From: Phenylobacterium sp. J426
GTDB taxonomy: Bacteria > Pseudomonadota > Alphaproteobacteria > Caulobacterales > Caulobacteraceae
DNA length: 64,000 nucleotides
Assembly: GCF_024699945.1 (NCBI RefSeq)
Contig: NZ_JAJOMY010000002.1
Span: forward strand, 248,001-312,000
Direction: 5' to 3'
Under the pieces are notes generated by a model that did not search any database, was not told where the DNA came from, and worked only from the letters and a program-made list of their open reading frames with translations. Of this stretch, positions 18,954 to 29,132 are shown piece after piece (the stretch's first letter is position 1; every line of letters begins with the position of its first letter). The position numbers were made by a program, and so were the translations under genes.

Positions 18954-21900
18954 GTGACGACAAAGCGACTCTGGATCGTCGATCCATCGCTCAAGGACTT
19001 CGTAGGTCACCATTTCGAATACGATGCGGCGACGCTGCAGGGCGCGGCTGCTCACGGCTATGTCGGCGTTTGCCTCAGCCACTGCAGCGCGAGCGACCAG
19101 ATCGCAGCCCAGCTCGCGGTGCGTCCAACTTTCAGCCACGATATCTGGGGGCGCCGGCCGGCGAGGACCCAACAGCGGCGGCGAACGCCCTGTTCCATTC
19201 GGAGCTGGCGGCCGCGGCGCCGCCTGCGCAGCTCGGGGCCGACGACATCGTCTTCGGCCACATGATCACCCGCCGGCAGTTCTTTGGATTCGCACGCTAC
19301 GCCGAGCGAATGGCCGCCCGGCGCGCCCAGCTCGTGCTCCTCCTGCGTTACGAGCCTGCGCACTACGATCACCCGCTGTCGGACGAGGCGGCCAAGCGCC
19401 TACAGGCGGCGTTTTCCCGCGGCGTGCGGATTCGGCTAGCGTCGGACAGCGCCCGGCTCGCCGACCAGTTCGAGCGGTTGTACGGGCTGCCGGTGGAGGT
19501 GTTGCCGATCCCTCACACCGGGCGACTGACCGCCACCGCCGTTCCGTCGGCGGAAGGACGGCCGCTCCATGTGGTCAGCCTCGGCAACGCCCGCGACGAA
19601 AAAGGCTTGCTGGACCTGTTCGACGTCGTCCGCATCCTGCATCTGCGCGGCGACCTGGACCGGTTCCGTTTCAGCTTCCAGGTCAACGATCCGACGCCCC
19701 TGCTCGTCCCCGCCATCACGCAGTTCGCGGCGGAGCGCCATGCCGCGGTGCGGCTGATCCATGCGCCGCTGGAGAGTGAGGCCTACTACGGCTTGCTGCA
19801 GGACGCCGACATCGTGGCCTTGCCTTACTGGCGCTCGATCTACGAAGCGCGCACGTCGGGCGTCCTGCTTGAAGCCCTGGCGGCGGCCAAGCCGGTGATC
19901 TGCACCGCCGACACCTGGATGAGCGACCAGGTGGAGGCGACCGGCGCAGGCCGGGTGGCCCCGGACCGCAATCCTACGGCGCTCGCCCTGGCCCTGATGG
20001 AGTGCGCCCGTGACTACGAACGCCATGCGGCGCAAGCCGCGGCGGCGGCAGGCTCCTGGGTCGCCACCCACAATCCGCAGAGCTTTGCCGCCGCGCTGAT
20101 CAATGGGGCGGCGGCTAGACCCCGGGCGCGCAAGCTCCACGCTGCGGTGCTTTATCCTTGGGGCGACGGGCTGCAGCGGAGTAGCGGCGCGAGCCAGCGC
20201 GTGAACAGCCTGATCGATCTGCTGGCGGAGACGGCGGCCGAGGTTCGGGTGCTGCAGGATACGCGGCACCCGCCGGTTCGCCGGGGCAATGTCGTCTGGG
20301 AAGCAACTCCGGTTCTCGAGCGGGCGAGCGCCGATCCCGCGCGACAGGCGCAGGCGCGGCGCTGGGCGGCATTAGGCGTCAAGAACGACGAGGACATCTA
20401 TCTTCGGCTGGCCGACGCTGCGGCGCACGACGCCGGTCTGGCGGCGCGCATCGATCATCTGGTCCGCAGCTCCGACATCGTGTTCGTGGAGTATCCCTTT
20501 TGGGCGCCGCTCGTCGCGGCGGCGGCCCGAAGGCACGGCCGTCCCTGGGTGGTGACCGCGCACGACATCCTGTCGGACCAGGTCAAGCGCTCGCCGGCGT
20601 GGTTGCGATGGGCGACGCGGCGGATGGAGCTTGCGGGGCTGAGGGCGGCCGACCACGTCGCCACGCTCAGCGTCGAGGACGCCCAGCGACTCACCGCCTG
20701 GGGCGTGCCGGCCGAGCCGATCGAGGTGGGTCTCGACACCGCCGCCATGCGGCCGCTCCCGGCCGACGTCCGGCCGCTGGTGGACGCGCTTTGCGGCCTG
20801 CCGGCGGACGATCTTCCTCTGCTGCTGTTCGTTGGCAGCCGCTATGGTCCCAACCAGCGAGCGGCCGAGGCGCTGCGCGCTATGGCGCCCAGCTTGAGGG
20901 CGCGGCGCGCATTGTCGTGGTCGGCGCCTGCGCCGAGCCTGAGACCAGCGGCGCCTTCACCGCGCTGGGCAAGGTGGATGAACTCACCCTGCGGCTGCTT
21001 TACCAGACCGCCGCCCTGGTTTTGGCGCCGATGGCGGCGGGCACGGGCGCTTCGGTCAAGGCGGTCGACGCTCTGGGCTCTGGCGCGCCCTTGCTGAGCA
21101 CCGCCCTAGGCGTGCGGGGCGTTCCGTCAACGGCGCATGCCGCCTGCTTGATTGAAGATGATCTGGAGCGCTGGCCAGCCCAAATCCTCGCCTATCTGGC
21201 CGATCCGACCGCTCAGGCGCAGCAACGCGCCGCGGCTCTGGCCGGCGCGGCGGCGTTCAACGCTCGTAGCAAGCTCGACCGCTACCTGGACTGGTTGCCC
21301 GCATCCCGCCCGGCTCAGACGGCTCCGCCACCGTACGCCGAGCGATGGATCCAGCTTGGCCTGGAGGCGGTGCGGGCGGCGGCGAAGCACCGGCTCGTGG
21401 CCACGGCCGACGCGCTCATGGCCGCCCTCCTGAAGGCGGCGCCGGCCCACCCAGACCTGCTATTGCAACGGGCGCGCCTGGCCATGGCGCCTGGACCGAC
21501 GCGGCGCCGTGACGCCGCGCGCGAACTGCGCAAGGCCTTGGCCGCCGGCGCCGACCCGGTGGATGTACTGCTGGCCCAGGCCGAACTCGAGGCCGAAGGC
21601 GTCGCCGCCGAGCGTTTGCGGGCCCAGGCGGCGCAACTCGCGACGAGCCAGATCGTGCTCGCCGGCGAGGAATTTCGCATCCGCGACCGTCTCTGGCGCG
21701 CCTTCCACGCCGGCGAGCGGGGCTGGGCGTTGGCCCTGGCCCGAGAGGTGATCACGAGGTGGCCGGAGAAGGCGGCAGGTGACTACTTCTACCTGGCGAG
21801 CCTGATAACGTTCGAAGCGGGCGCGGAAGATCTGGATGAGGCGGCGGACTGGGCCAGCCGCGCCGTCGACCTTGGCTTTGATCCCTTCTGGTCCTGGCGG

Positions 21901-23677
21901 CTGGCGGGCGTCATCCTGGGAAGACGGGGCCAGATCGAGGACGCGCGACGGGCCTTCGGCATGGCGCAGGCGCTGGCGGACGAGACACAGCGGGCGGTTG
22001 TTGCGGACGGGCTGCAGCAGCTCGCCTGGGTGGCGTTCCACGGCCAGGATCTGGCGACCGCCGCCCAGATCTCGCAAGAGGCCCTTGAGAGCGCGCCCAA
22101 CGCTGCCGCCGCGCACTACATCCTGGCGGAGTGCGCGCGGCTGAGCGGCCAGGATCTGGAGACCGCACTTCGGCACTACCAGCGGGCCGCAGAGCTCGGC
22201 TATGAGGCGCAGTGGTGCCTCGTGCAGCAGGGCCGGCTTCTGCTGCTGCGCGAGGATGGGACGGAGGGGCTCAAGACGCTCGACCCAATCCTGCAGGATC
22301 CCACGACGCCCGAGGCGATCCGCCGGTCGGCGCTGGATGGTCTGCGGCAGCGCCTGTGGAGCACCTATAATGAAGGCCGCATCGGCGAGGCGGGAGAAGA
22401 ACTGATCCGAACGCTGACGCTGGAGCCGACCCTAGGCGACATGCGCTACCTGCTCGCCGAGCACCTGAGCCGGCGCGGGTCCCACGCGGAGGCCGAGGCG
22501 GCCTATCTGCGCGCTGAGACCGACGGCTATGATCCCTATTGGTGTCGGCGCCGCGCCGCCGAGGCAGCGGCCGCCCAGAGGAACGGCTCGCCTATGTCCG
22601 CCGGCGAACTGGAGCAGCGCTTGCTGGCGGCGGGCCTGGCCCGACGGCCGGCAGATCGCGATCAGGTGCTGGGTCCGGTCCTCGACGAGCTGGATCGGCT
22701 GGAGGCGGCCGGGCAGATCGCCATGGCCCGCGACCTGCAGCAACGGCTGAAGGCTGTGGGTCTTGACCTTGGGGATTTGGACGTCGAGGCGATCGGACGC
22801 TTCGCCGAACAGGGCCGAGGGCTGACCTTGTTTCAGGCCGCCGCCGCCCTTGCTGAACGGGGCCGACCTCTCGGCCCGCTTCTGGCCTTCGCTCCTGCGC
22901 TGTCGGCGATCGGCCGTCGCGGCGTGGCGACGAGGCCCCACCATGTTCTGGCGCTGGGCTTGGCCTGGGAGCGCTCTGCCGGTGAGGACCGGGAAGCGGC
23001 CGCGCTGCTGATCGACGTCGCCGTGCGCGGCGCCGCGGCAGCCGGTGCGAGCCTGCGGCTGCCGCCTCGCAGGTCAGCCTCGGGCATCCTGGCCTATGCG
23101 CGCGCGGAGTCGAACCGCCTTGCCGGCGCGGGCGCCGGCGGAGGTGCTGAAGGCGCTCCGCGCCGCAAGCCCGTCCGATCAGCGACGCCTCGAGCGCAGC
23201 CGGTTGCTGGTCCTGGAGGACGCGGCGCTGGCCGAGCACCTGGCCCGCGCGCCGGAGGCGCTGTTCCTCGCGCTGGCGGTGACCACGGCGGAGGAAGCGC
23301 AGGCGATCCTGGACGCGGTCCAGCGGCAGGCCTGGGCCCACTTTCATGCCGGCGCGGCCGAGCGCGCCCTGCAGCTTGCCGAGCTGGTGCTGGCCGCTGA
23401 AGAGACCCAGGCCGCCATGCTCTATGTGGCGGCCGAGGCCCTGCAGATCCTGCATCGTGATCTCGATCGCGCCGAACAGATGTATGGCGAGGCGTTGGCG
23501 AACGGCTTCGATCCGTTCTGGAGCCGCTTCAACCGGGCGCAGGCGCGGGCGAAGCTGGGACGACCGGGCGCGGCGCGGGAGGATCTCGCGGCAGCCCTGG
23601 AGATCGCGCCGGATCCGGAGGCGCAGGCGCGCGTTCGCGCCTCCCTCGAATGCCTTCCGGATCAGGTCTTCGCCTAG
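18954..23677 (+). CDS. very large protein with two glycosyltransferase domains and a TPR-like tail, frameshifted
   Basis: Restored, this is a 1574-residue cytosolic protein. Residues about 1-380 form a first GT-B/GT4-like domain (DIVALPYWRSIYEARTSGV, the sugar-nucleotide end of the fold). Residues about 385-780 form a second GT4-like domain (YPFWAPLVAAAARRHG, LFVGSRYGPNQRA, LAPMAAGTGASVKAVDALG). The rest, to 1574, is helical with TPR/Sel1-like repeats such as ALRHYQRAAELGYEAQWCLV and AEQMYGEALANGFDPFWSRF. Three indels split it: a missing G in 19147-19151, a missing C in 20888-20890, and an extra base near 23125-23140. The GTG at 18954 follows a G-rich site. It probably adds sugars to a surface polymer, with the tail binding a partner or a protein acceptor. 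Confidence 0.8.
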
Positions 23678-23725
23678 CGCGGGTCCGCGGCGCCAGACGA
23701 CATAGTCGCGTCACGCCCTGTCGCG

Positions 23726-24139
23726 TCAGAGTGGCGTTGCAGAACCCGTGCCGGGTTGAGATGAAGGGGCCTCTTCCTGCGCGGCACGGCGGCCCTGGCT
23801 GCGGCCGACCGCCACCGGCAAGGCCGCGAAGGCGACGCCGACAACGTCGGAAACCAGATCCTTCATCTGGGCGTCGCCGGCGAAGTAGCCGAGCGCCTGC
23901 AGACCCTCGAGGCCGAACCCCGCGCCCAGCACGACAGCGGCGACCTGCCAGGTCTTGGCCCGTCGAAATGAGGCGAGCAGCAGGAAGGTGAGTCCGAAGG
24001 ACAGCAGGCCGTGATTGACCTGATCAGGCTTCAGCTGCAGGGCCGCCCATCGCTCGTTGGCGTCGGTCGCGCCGACAAAGGCGACGAGGAGCACGGCGCC
24101 GAGCGCCAGGCGCCAGCTCCAGATCATCCAACGGGGCAT
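23726..24139 (-). CDS. VanZ-like small membrane protein
   Basis: The product is 137 residues with four hydrophobic segments (about residues 8-24, 42-58, 66-82 and 95-115). It has the VanZ-family pattern KPDQVNHGLLSFGLTF, then GLEGLQALGYFAGDAQMKDLVSDVVG, where the conserved acidic/Asp-rich block precedes the last helix. Its role is unknown; VanZ-like proteins often lie beside cell-envelope polysaccharide genes. I chose the ATG at 24139. It lies just downstream of the GalE-Xre gene on the same strand (85 bases) and may be cotranscribed. Confidence 0.75.
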   Translation of the reverse strand: MPRWMIWSWRLALGAVLLVAFVGATDANERWAALQLKPDQVNHGLLSFGLTFLLLASFRRAKTWQVAAVVLGAGFGLEGLQALGYFAGDAQMKDLVSDVVGVAFAALPVAVGRSQGRRAAQEEAPSSQPGTGSATPL

Positions 24140-24224
24140 TAGGCGCGCCCCCGCCAGCGGACCGAGGGCCTGTCTGCAGGGCGGTTGCACGGGCGGGCGC
24201 CGCTCCATACGCCGTCGTGGGTCG

Positions 24225-25548
24225 TCACTCGCTGGACCCGGGGCGGCTGGCGTTCGGATCATGCTGCAGCCACTCGGTCTCCGGCAGCTCGAGAGCCGCG
24301 GCGAGCCGCACCAAGAGTTCGGGGGAGGGGCGGGCGACGCCGCTTTCGAGGCGGCTGATCATGGTCGGCGATGTCGAGGCGAGGCGGGCAAGCTCGTGCT
24401 GGGTCAGCAGGCGCAATTCACGCCAGGCGCGAAGGTGGATCTGCGGGGGCTCAACCCCGGACTGGGCCCGGGGCTGGGGTCCAGGCGGGCGTTCTTTCGG
24501 CCGGCGTTCCGCCGCCGCCCGACGCGCCGCCGCCCGACGTCCCGATCCATACGCCGGCTGAGCCTCCCAGCGCAGCGCGTCCGTGACGATCCGGTCAAGA
24601 CCCGAGCAGTTCGGCTCCCATCCCAGCAGGTCTCTCGCGCGCGAGGCGTCGGCGACCAGGCTCGGCGGGTCTCCCGCGCGGCGGGCGCCGACGCTGTGCG
24701 GCACCGGGCGACCTGTGGCGCGAGCGACGGCCTCGACCACCTCCCGCACCGAAGCGCCCTTGCCGGTGCCCACGTTCACCGCCTCATAGGCGCCGGGTGC
24801 GAGCTCGACCTCCAGGGCCGCCACGTGCGCGGCGGCGAGGTCGTTCACATGGATGTAGTCGCGCAGGCAGGTGCCGTCCGGCGTCTCGAAGTCATCTCCG
24901 AACACCGTCAACGGCTTGCCGTCTCCCAAGGCCGCGGCGATGGCCAGCGGGATCAGGTGCGTTTCCGGGTCATGCGCCTCGCCGATGAGGCCCGACGGAT
25001 CAGCGCCGGCGGCGTTGAAGTAGCGCAAGGCCACGGCGCTCAGCCCGTAGGCCTTGCACTGGGCGTGGATCATCCATTCGCAGGCGAGCTTGGTGTCGCC
25101 GTAGGGGCTGGACGGCGCCTTCACGGCGTCTTCGGGGATGGTTTCCAGGGGGACCTCGGCCGCCCTGGCCGTATACGGCCGCGCTGGACGAGAACACCAT
25201 CCGCTCCACGCCGCGCTCGCGCATGGCGGTCAGCAGGCTCGTGGCGCCGGCGACATTGATCTCCCAGAACAGATCCGGCTGGGCGACCGAACGCCCCACC
25301 TCGATCAGACCGGCGAAGTGGATCACCGACCTGGCGCCGTATTCGTCGAGCGCGTCGGCGACCGCCCGCGCGTCGCGAATGTCGCCGTGGACGAAGGCAC
25401 CCCAGCGAACCGCCTCCCGGAACCCCGAACTCAAGCTGTCGAAGACGACGGGGAAGAACCCCCGCTCGCTCAGAGCCTTCGCGGTATGTGCGCCGATGTA
25501 GCCGGCTCCGCCCGTCACGAGGACGGCGGGCTTCGATCCCCGATCCAT
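24225..25548 (-). CDS. galE: UDP-glucose 4-epimerase with a C-terminal Xre-type HTH extension, frameshifted
   Basis: Residues 1 to about 325 are GalE, which interconverts UDP-glucose and UDP-galactose: GGAGYIGAH NAD-binding loop, FSSSAAVYG, YGDTK catalytic pair and LRYFNAAGADP. An extra base near 25158-25162 shifts the frame after AAVYGQGG; removing it joins the two parts. The same frame then runs on through an Arg/Ala/Pro linker into an HTH_3 domain (RAWRELRLLTQHELARLASTSPTMISRLESG), giving 440 residues rather than the usual 325-330. AAGGAGG precedes the ATG at 25548. The tail could be a real fusion or a neighbouring regulator joined by a second error, since another frame of the linker contains a stop. 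Confidence 0.8.
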
Positions 25549-25810
25549 GCGGCCTCCTTGCAACGCGACCGAACAGCAAACCGACGAGTGGCGGCGGCAG
25601 GCGCGCGCCCGGATGATGCGGTGGCTTAGGGCGAAGTGGCGGCGGGCGCCAAGTCCGATCCCGCTGCTCCAAACGCAAATTGCGCCGGCTGCCTCGAAGG
25701 CGAAAAGGACCCCCGACGGGGGCGCCGGGGGGCCAAGCGGGGTCAGGAACCGGGGTCGATGGGTCGCGGCTCCTCGGGCCCGGCTATAGCACCCAGGTAT
25801 GACGAATGGG

Positions 25811-25924
25811 TTAGCGTCGTATCGCCGCGATCAGGCGGATGCCGACAGCCAGGGCGACCACGAGCGCGAACGATCCCCAGAACAGCAAATCGTCGCTCCG
25901 CGCCTGCCGCGACCATCCACCCAC
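25811..25924 (-). CDS. possible short single-helix membrane protein
   Basis: A 37-codon frame from a GTG at 25924 reads VGGWSRQARSDDLLFWGSFALV in its first part and continues as a hydrophobic helix ending AVGIRLIAAIRR, a typical inner-membrane single-pass shape with a positive C-terminal end. The start has no clear ribosome site, and the frame opens after a stop only a short way upstream, so the true N-terminus may be lost in an indel. Weak call. Confidence 0.3.
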   Translation of the reverse strand: MGGWSRQARSDDLLFWGSFALVVALAVGIRLIAAIRR

Positions 25925-26318
25925 CGCTCGCTCGCCCTGATGGTCGGCGCGAGCGAACGCCCGCGCCGACCGGGGGGTCTAGCCAGGCCCGAGAAATCTG
26001 GCCGCGCGCCTGGCCGGCCCAGGCTAAAGCCACGCTTTCCTCGAAGCAAGACTTGCGTATCTATTCGGAAGCGCTGGGCCCGTCTGGCCCAGCCGCCACA
26101 AATGAAGCTCCGCCAACACTGCCTGGCAGGCCAACGATGCGCCGCCATGACGGGCGGCCGCTGGACAGGCTAAGCGGGCCGGAGCGCCCCTGGCCGGATG
26201 CTCTGCCTCCCGTCGGCGGCGCAGCTTAGGGCGACCGCCGCCTTGCCCGGCGCGGCGAGTTCGGCTTAGCTGAAAAAGACCGAGCGGCGCCCGCCCCCGA
26301 AGTGTGAGCTGCTCGGTA

Positions 26319-26352
26319 GACCGGCGCGGGACACGGAAGCCCCGCGCCGGTC
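26319..26352. terminator. strong GC hairpin downstream of the GT4 gene
   Basis: GACCGGCGCGGG (26319-26330) pairs perfectly with CCCGCGCCGGTC (26341-26352) across a 10-base loop. It lies about 85 bases beyond the stop of the minus-strand glycosyltransferase at 26436. There is no clear T tract, so it may act as a transcript end or 3' stabiliser rather than a classical terminator. Confidence 0.45.
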
Positions 26353-26435
26353 GCCGCTTTGCCGAGCTGTGACCCGCCGGGCCTGCTTCCAAAGGATCGC
26401 TTCGCGTAGATGGCCGGTCGGCGGGTCCTGGAGGA

Positions 26436-27581
26436 TCAGGCGAGACCCTGGCGCGCGGCGCGCTGCGCCAGTTCGGCGTGCAGGCGGCGGTTGAAGGTCG
26501 CATAGGCGTCCCGGACCGCGGTCGCCCCATACTGCCTATTGGCATAGTCTATCCCGGCCGCCCGCATGGCGTAGAGCCGCTGCGGAGCGTCCATGAGGTC
26601 GGCGATAGCCTTGGCCACGGCGGCGCCGCCTGCCGAGGGGAGAAGATGTAGCGCGCCAGCCGCCGCATGCCGCGGCAGCTCGCCCACAGCGGGGGCGATC
26701 ACCGGCCATCCGCGGTGCATGGCTTCGAGCGCGACGATGCAGAGCCCCTCGTGGCGACTGGATAGAACGAAGGCGTCCGCTTCGGACTTCAACCAGTCGT
26801 CCGAATGACCGCTCAGGACGACACGGGCCGCAACGCCCGCGCGCGCGACCTGCTGGCTCAACGCCGCGCGTCGGGGGCCATCGCCGAAGATCGTCAGCCG
26901 AACATCTCGACCCTGGGCCTGCAGACGCGCTACGGCCTCGATCAGCGCGGCCTGGCGCTTAACCCGCGTCAACCGCCCAGCGGTGACCAGCCGGAAAGGA
27001 CGCCCCGGCGTCCAGGGCCGCGCCGGCTGAGGGTGACGCTCGGCGAACTGCACCAGGGGCAGGATCGAGGCGGCTGGCGGCTGACGGCCGTAGAGCTTTG
27101 CGGCGGCCTCTGCAGTGCCGAGACTGTCGGCCACAACGCCGTCGACAAGGCCGGCTGTGGCGCGAAACATCGGCCCATAGGCCGGGTTCGAGAAGTGGGT
27201 GTTATGGTGGAAGCTGTAGACGAGCGGGCGCTGTTCCAGGCGGGCGAGCGCAAATCGACCCGCGAGATTGGCCTGGGGCAGAGACAGGACAGCGGCGTCA
27301 TAGCCTCCGAGGCGCGGGCGCAGCGCGCGTTCCGCCGCCAGCACGTGCCAGGGGCGCAGCCGTCTGTCCCCGAGCAGCGTCTCGACCCGGCTGGCCATGC
27401 GCTGCAGGTGCTCCATATGACAGCCGGCGCCTCGCACGAGGGCCACGACGTCAACGTCGAAGCCGTCGAAGGCTCCGCCAGCGAGCAACAGGCCGGGCGC
27501 GCGTTCCGCGCCGCCGGCGTCAAAGCCGTTGAGCAGATAAAGGAGCCGACGCCGCTGGGTCACGCGCGCCTGCTCCCACAC
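26436..27581 (-). CDS. GT4-family glycosyltransferase
   Basis: This 381-residue cytosolic or membrane-associated enzyme has the two-lobed GT-B pattern of family GT4. Landmarks are LLYLLNGFDAGGAERA at the start, PFRLVTAGRLTRVKRQAALIEAVARL near residue 195, TIFGDGPRR near 230, VVLSGHSDDW, and the donor-binding SSRHEGLCIVALEAMHRGWPV near 275. It should extend a lipid-linked oligosaccharide; donor and acceptor are not readable. The start could be the GTG at 27581 or the GTG at 27563. It diverges from the phosphatase gene with 95 bases between. The frame is intact throughout, unlike many neighbours. Confidence 0.9.
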   Translation of the reverse strand: MWEQARVTQRRRLLYLLNGFDAGGAERAPGLLLAGGAFDGFDVDVVALVRGAGCHMEHLQRMASRVETLLGDRRLRPWHVLAAERALRPRLGGYDAAVLSLPQANLAGRFALARLEQRPLVYSFHHNTHFSNPAYGPMFRATAGLVDGVVADSLGTAEAAAKLYGRQPPAASILPLVQFAERHPQPARPWTPGRPFRLVTAGRLTRVKRQAALIEAVARLQAQGRDVRLTIFGDGPRRAALSQQVARAGVAARVVLSGHSDDWLKSEADAFVLSSRHEGLCIVALEAMHRGWPVIAPAVGELPRHAAAGALHLLPSAGGAAVAKAIADLMDAPQRLYAMRAAGIDYANRQYGATAVRDAYATFNRRLHAELAQRAARQGLA

Positions 27582-27676
27582 CTTGCCCGCGGTGTAAACG
27601 CGGCAACCGGGACGGCGGCGAGGCGCGCCGGCTTGCGCCTTGCGTACACCGCCGCAACCTCGCTATCAGCGACCGA

Positions 27677-28213
27677 ATGGTCGACAGCTACTTTTTCTTG
27701 CGGCACGGCGAGAGCGACTGGAATGTGGTCCGGCGTTGCATCGGCACCCTCGATCGTCCGCTGACCGCCCAAGGCCGGGCGCAGGCCGTGGCCGCGGGCG
27801 AGGCTTGTCGGGCCTTGCCGTTCCGCATCATCTTCCACAGTCCGCTACGCCGGGCCGCGGAGACCGCCCAGGCGATCGCCGCGGCGACCGGGCGACCGAC
27901 GGTAGCTCGCGCCGATCTTGTGGAAGCCAATCTGGGCGTGAAGCAGGCGCCCGCGAGGACGATCCGGCTGACCGCTTTTTCGACGCCTGGCTGGCGGGGG
28001 GCGGTCATCGCCGAGGCCGAGACCTTCCAGCAACTGCAGCACCGCGCTCTCGCTGCGGTGCAGAGCTGCCTGAAGATCGCCGCTGGCGCGCCGCCGCTGC
28101 TGGTCGGGCACTCAGCCTTCTTCCGCGCTCTGTGTGTAGCTGAGGGCCTGATGGCCTTCTCCCCGGTTCACGCTGCGCCCTACGGCATGCCCAGTGGCGC
28201 GCCGCTCAGCTAG
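27677..28213 (+). CDS. histidine phosphatase (phosphoglycerate mutase-like), with two compensating indels
   Basis: This 178-residue enzyme has the histidine phosphatase signature LRHGESDWN at residue 8, HSPLRRAAETA near 53, and a second catalytic His in LLVGHSAFFRAL near 142. A phosphate ester of a small sugar or alcohol is the likely substrate. Between 27946 and 28001 the translation turns into nonsense; reading the alternative frame there gives the expected KQGAREDDPADRFFDAWLAG. A missing G at 27946-27947 and an extra G in the run at 27996-28001 explain this exactly, and the rest stays in frame. It overlaps the convergent epimerase gene by eight bases. Confidence 0.88.
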   Translation: MVDSYFFLRHGESDWNVVRRCIGTLDRPLTAQGRAQAVAAGEACRALPFRIIFHSPLRRAAETAQAIAAATGRPTVARADLVEANLGVKQAPARTIRLTAFSTPGWRGAVIAEAETFQQLQHRALAAVQSCLKIAAGAPPLLVGHSAFFRALCVAEGLMAFSPVHAAPYGMPSGAPLS

Positions 28214-29132
28214 CCCCGAGGTCGGCCAGCACCGCCTTGACGCCCGCGTCGAGCGTCCAGCGCGGTCGCCAGCCGGTGGCCTGCAGGAAGCGGGTGGAAT
28301 CCAGCACCTTTCGGCTCGCGCTGACGAACGTGTCGGCCGGATAGGTGATCGGCGCCGGCCAGTCGAGGGCGCGGCGGATCGCCTCGGCGGCGTCTCCGAT
28401 GGTGAGGGGCGCATTGGCGGCGCAGTTCACGATCCGGTTCTCGAACACCGCCGCGGCGGCCATCAAGGCTTCGATCTGATCTTCGACGTACAGCACCTCT
28501 CGCACCACATCGGGGCGTCCCCAGACGGTGAAGGCCGGGGCGCCTTGCGCCTTCTCTCGGGCGGCGCGCGCGATCATCGCGCCCATGAAATGGCTGCGGT
28601 CCGGGGCGAGATGATCCCGCGGTCCATAGAGCGTCGCCAAGACACAGTGCAGATATCTCAGACCGTACTGCTCGGCGTAGACCCGGCTGCCCGCGGCCAG
28701 CAGCAGCTTGGCCTGGGCATAGCCGATCACCGAGGGATGCACGCCGGCGGCGCCGAAGGCCTCTTCCGGGAGCGGCTCATCCTGTTCCGGGTAGGTGCAG
28801 GAGCTTCCGGCGCTCAGCAGCATCGCCTGGGGCTGATGGCGACGCCAGGCCTCCAGAACGTTGAGGTGGATGCGGCTGTTGATCGCGAGCAGCTCGCCCT
28901 GCAGATCATACTGCACGGGGCCCGTGCGCTGTCGGGTGACCAGATGGAAGATTAGGTCGCACGCCGGGGCGGCGCGGAAGGCGGCGTCCGCCTGCCCGGG
29001 TTCGGACAGGTCGCCGGCGGCACGTCCGATCGCATGATGGGCGACACCGCGGGCCTGCAGCCAGGCCACGAGGTTGGCGCCGACGAAGCCGTCGGCGCCA
29101 ACGACGAGAACGCGATCAGCTGGAAAGCGCAC
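28206..29132 (-). CDS. NAD-dependent epimerase/dehydratase (fucose synthase-like)
   Basis: The 308-residue SDR-family nucleotide-sugar enzyme shows the NAD(P)-binding GADGFVGAN loop at residue 12, the SAGSSCTYPEQ active-site block, and the YAQAK catalytic Tyr-Lys pair. SSCTYP and LYGPRDHLAPDRSHFMGAMI resemble GDP-L-fucose synthase-like enzymes, so a 4-ketosugar epimerase-reductase is plausible. I set the start at the GTG at 29132, which overlaps the upstream epimerase stop by 17 bases and begins right before the Rossmann fold; the longer frame to 29504 belongs to the other gene. It is the last gene of a minus-strand operon of five. Confidence 0.85.
   Translation of the reverse strand: MRFPADRVLVVGADGFVGANLVAWLQARGVAHHAIGRAAGDLSEPGQADAAFRAAPACDLIFHLVTRQRTGPVQYDLQGELLAINSRIHLNVLEAWRRHQPQAMLLSAGSSCTYPEQDEPLPEEAFGAAGVHPSVIGYAQAKLLLAAGSRVYAEQYGLRYLHCVLATLYGPRDHLAPDRSHFMGAMIARAAREKAQGAPAFTVWGRPDVVREVLYVEDQIEALMAAAAVFENRIVNCAANAPLTIGDAAEAIRRALDWPAPITYPADTFVSASRKVLDSTRFLQATGWRPRWTLDAGVKAVLADLGAS

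Larger units (their letters stand above)
25549..26435. other. long stretch with no confident gene
   Basis: The frames here are low quality. One short minus-strand frame at 25811-25924 is listed separately. A perfect 12-bp hairpin lies near the right end (26319-26352). I see no RNA gene that I can name, though the length leaves room for a small RNA. Confidence 0.35.

Noticed and set aside
26805..27764. 319-codon plus-strand frame
   Set aside because: Shadow of the GT4 gene on the other strand.
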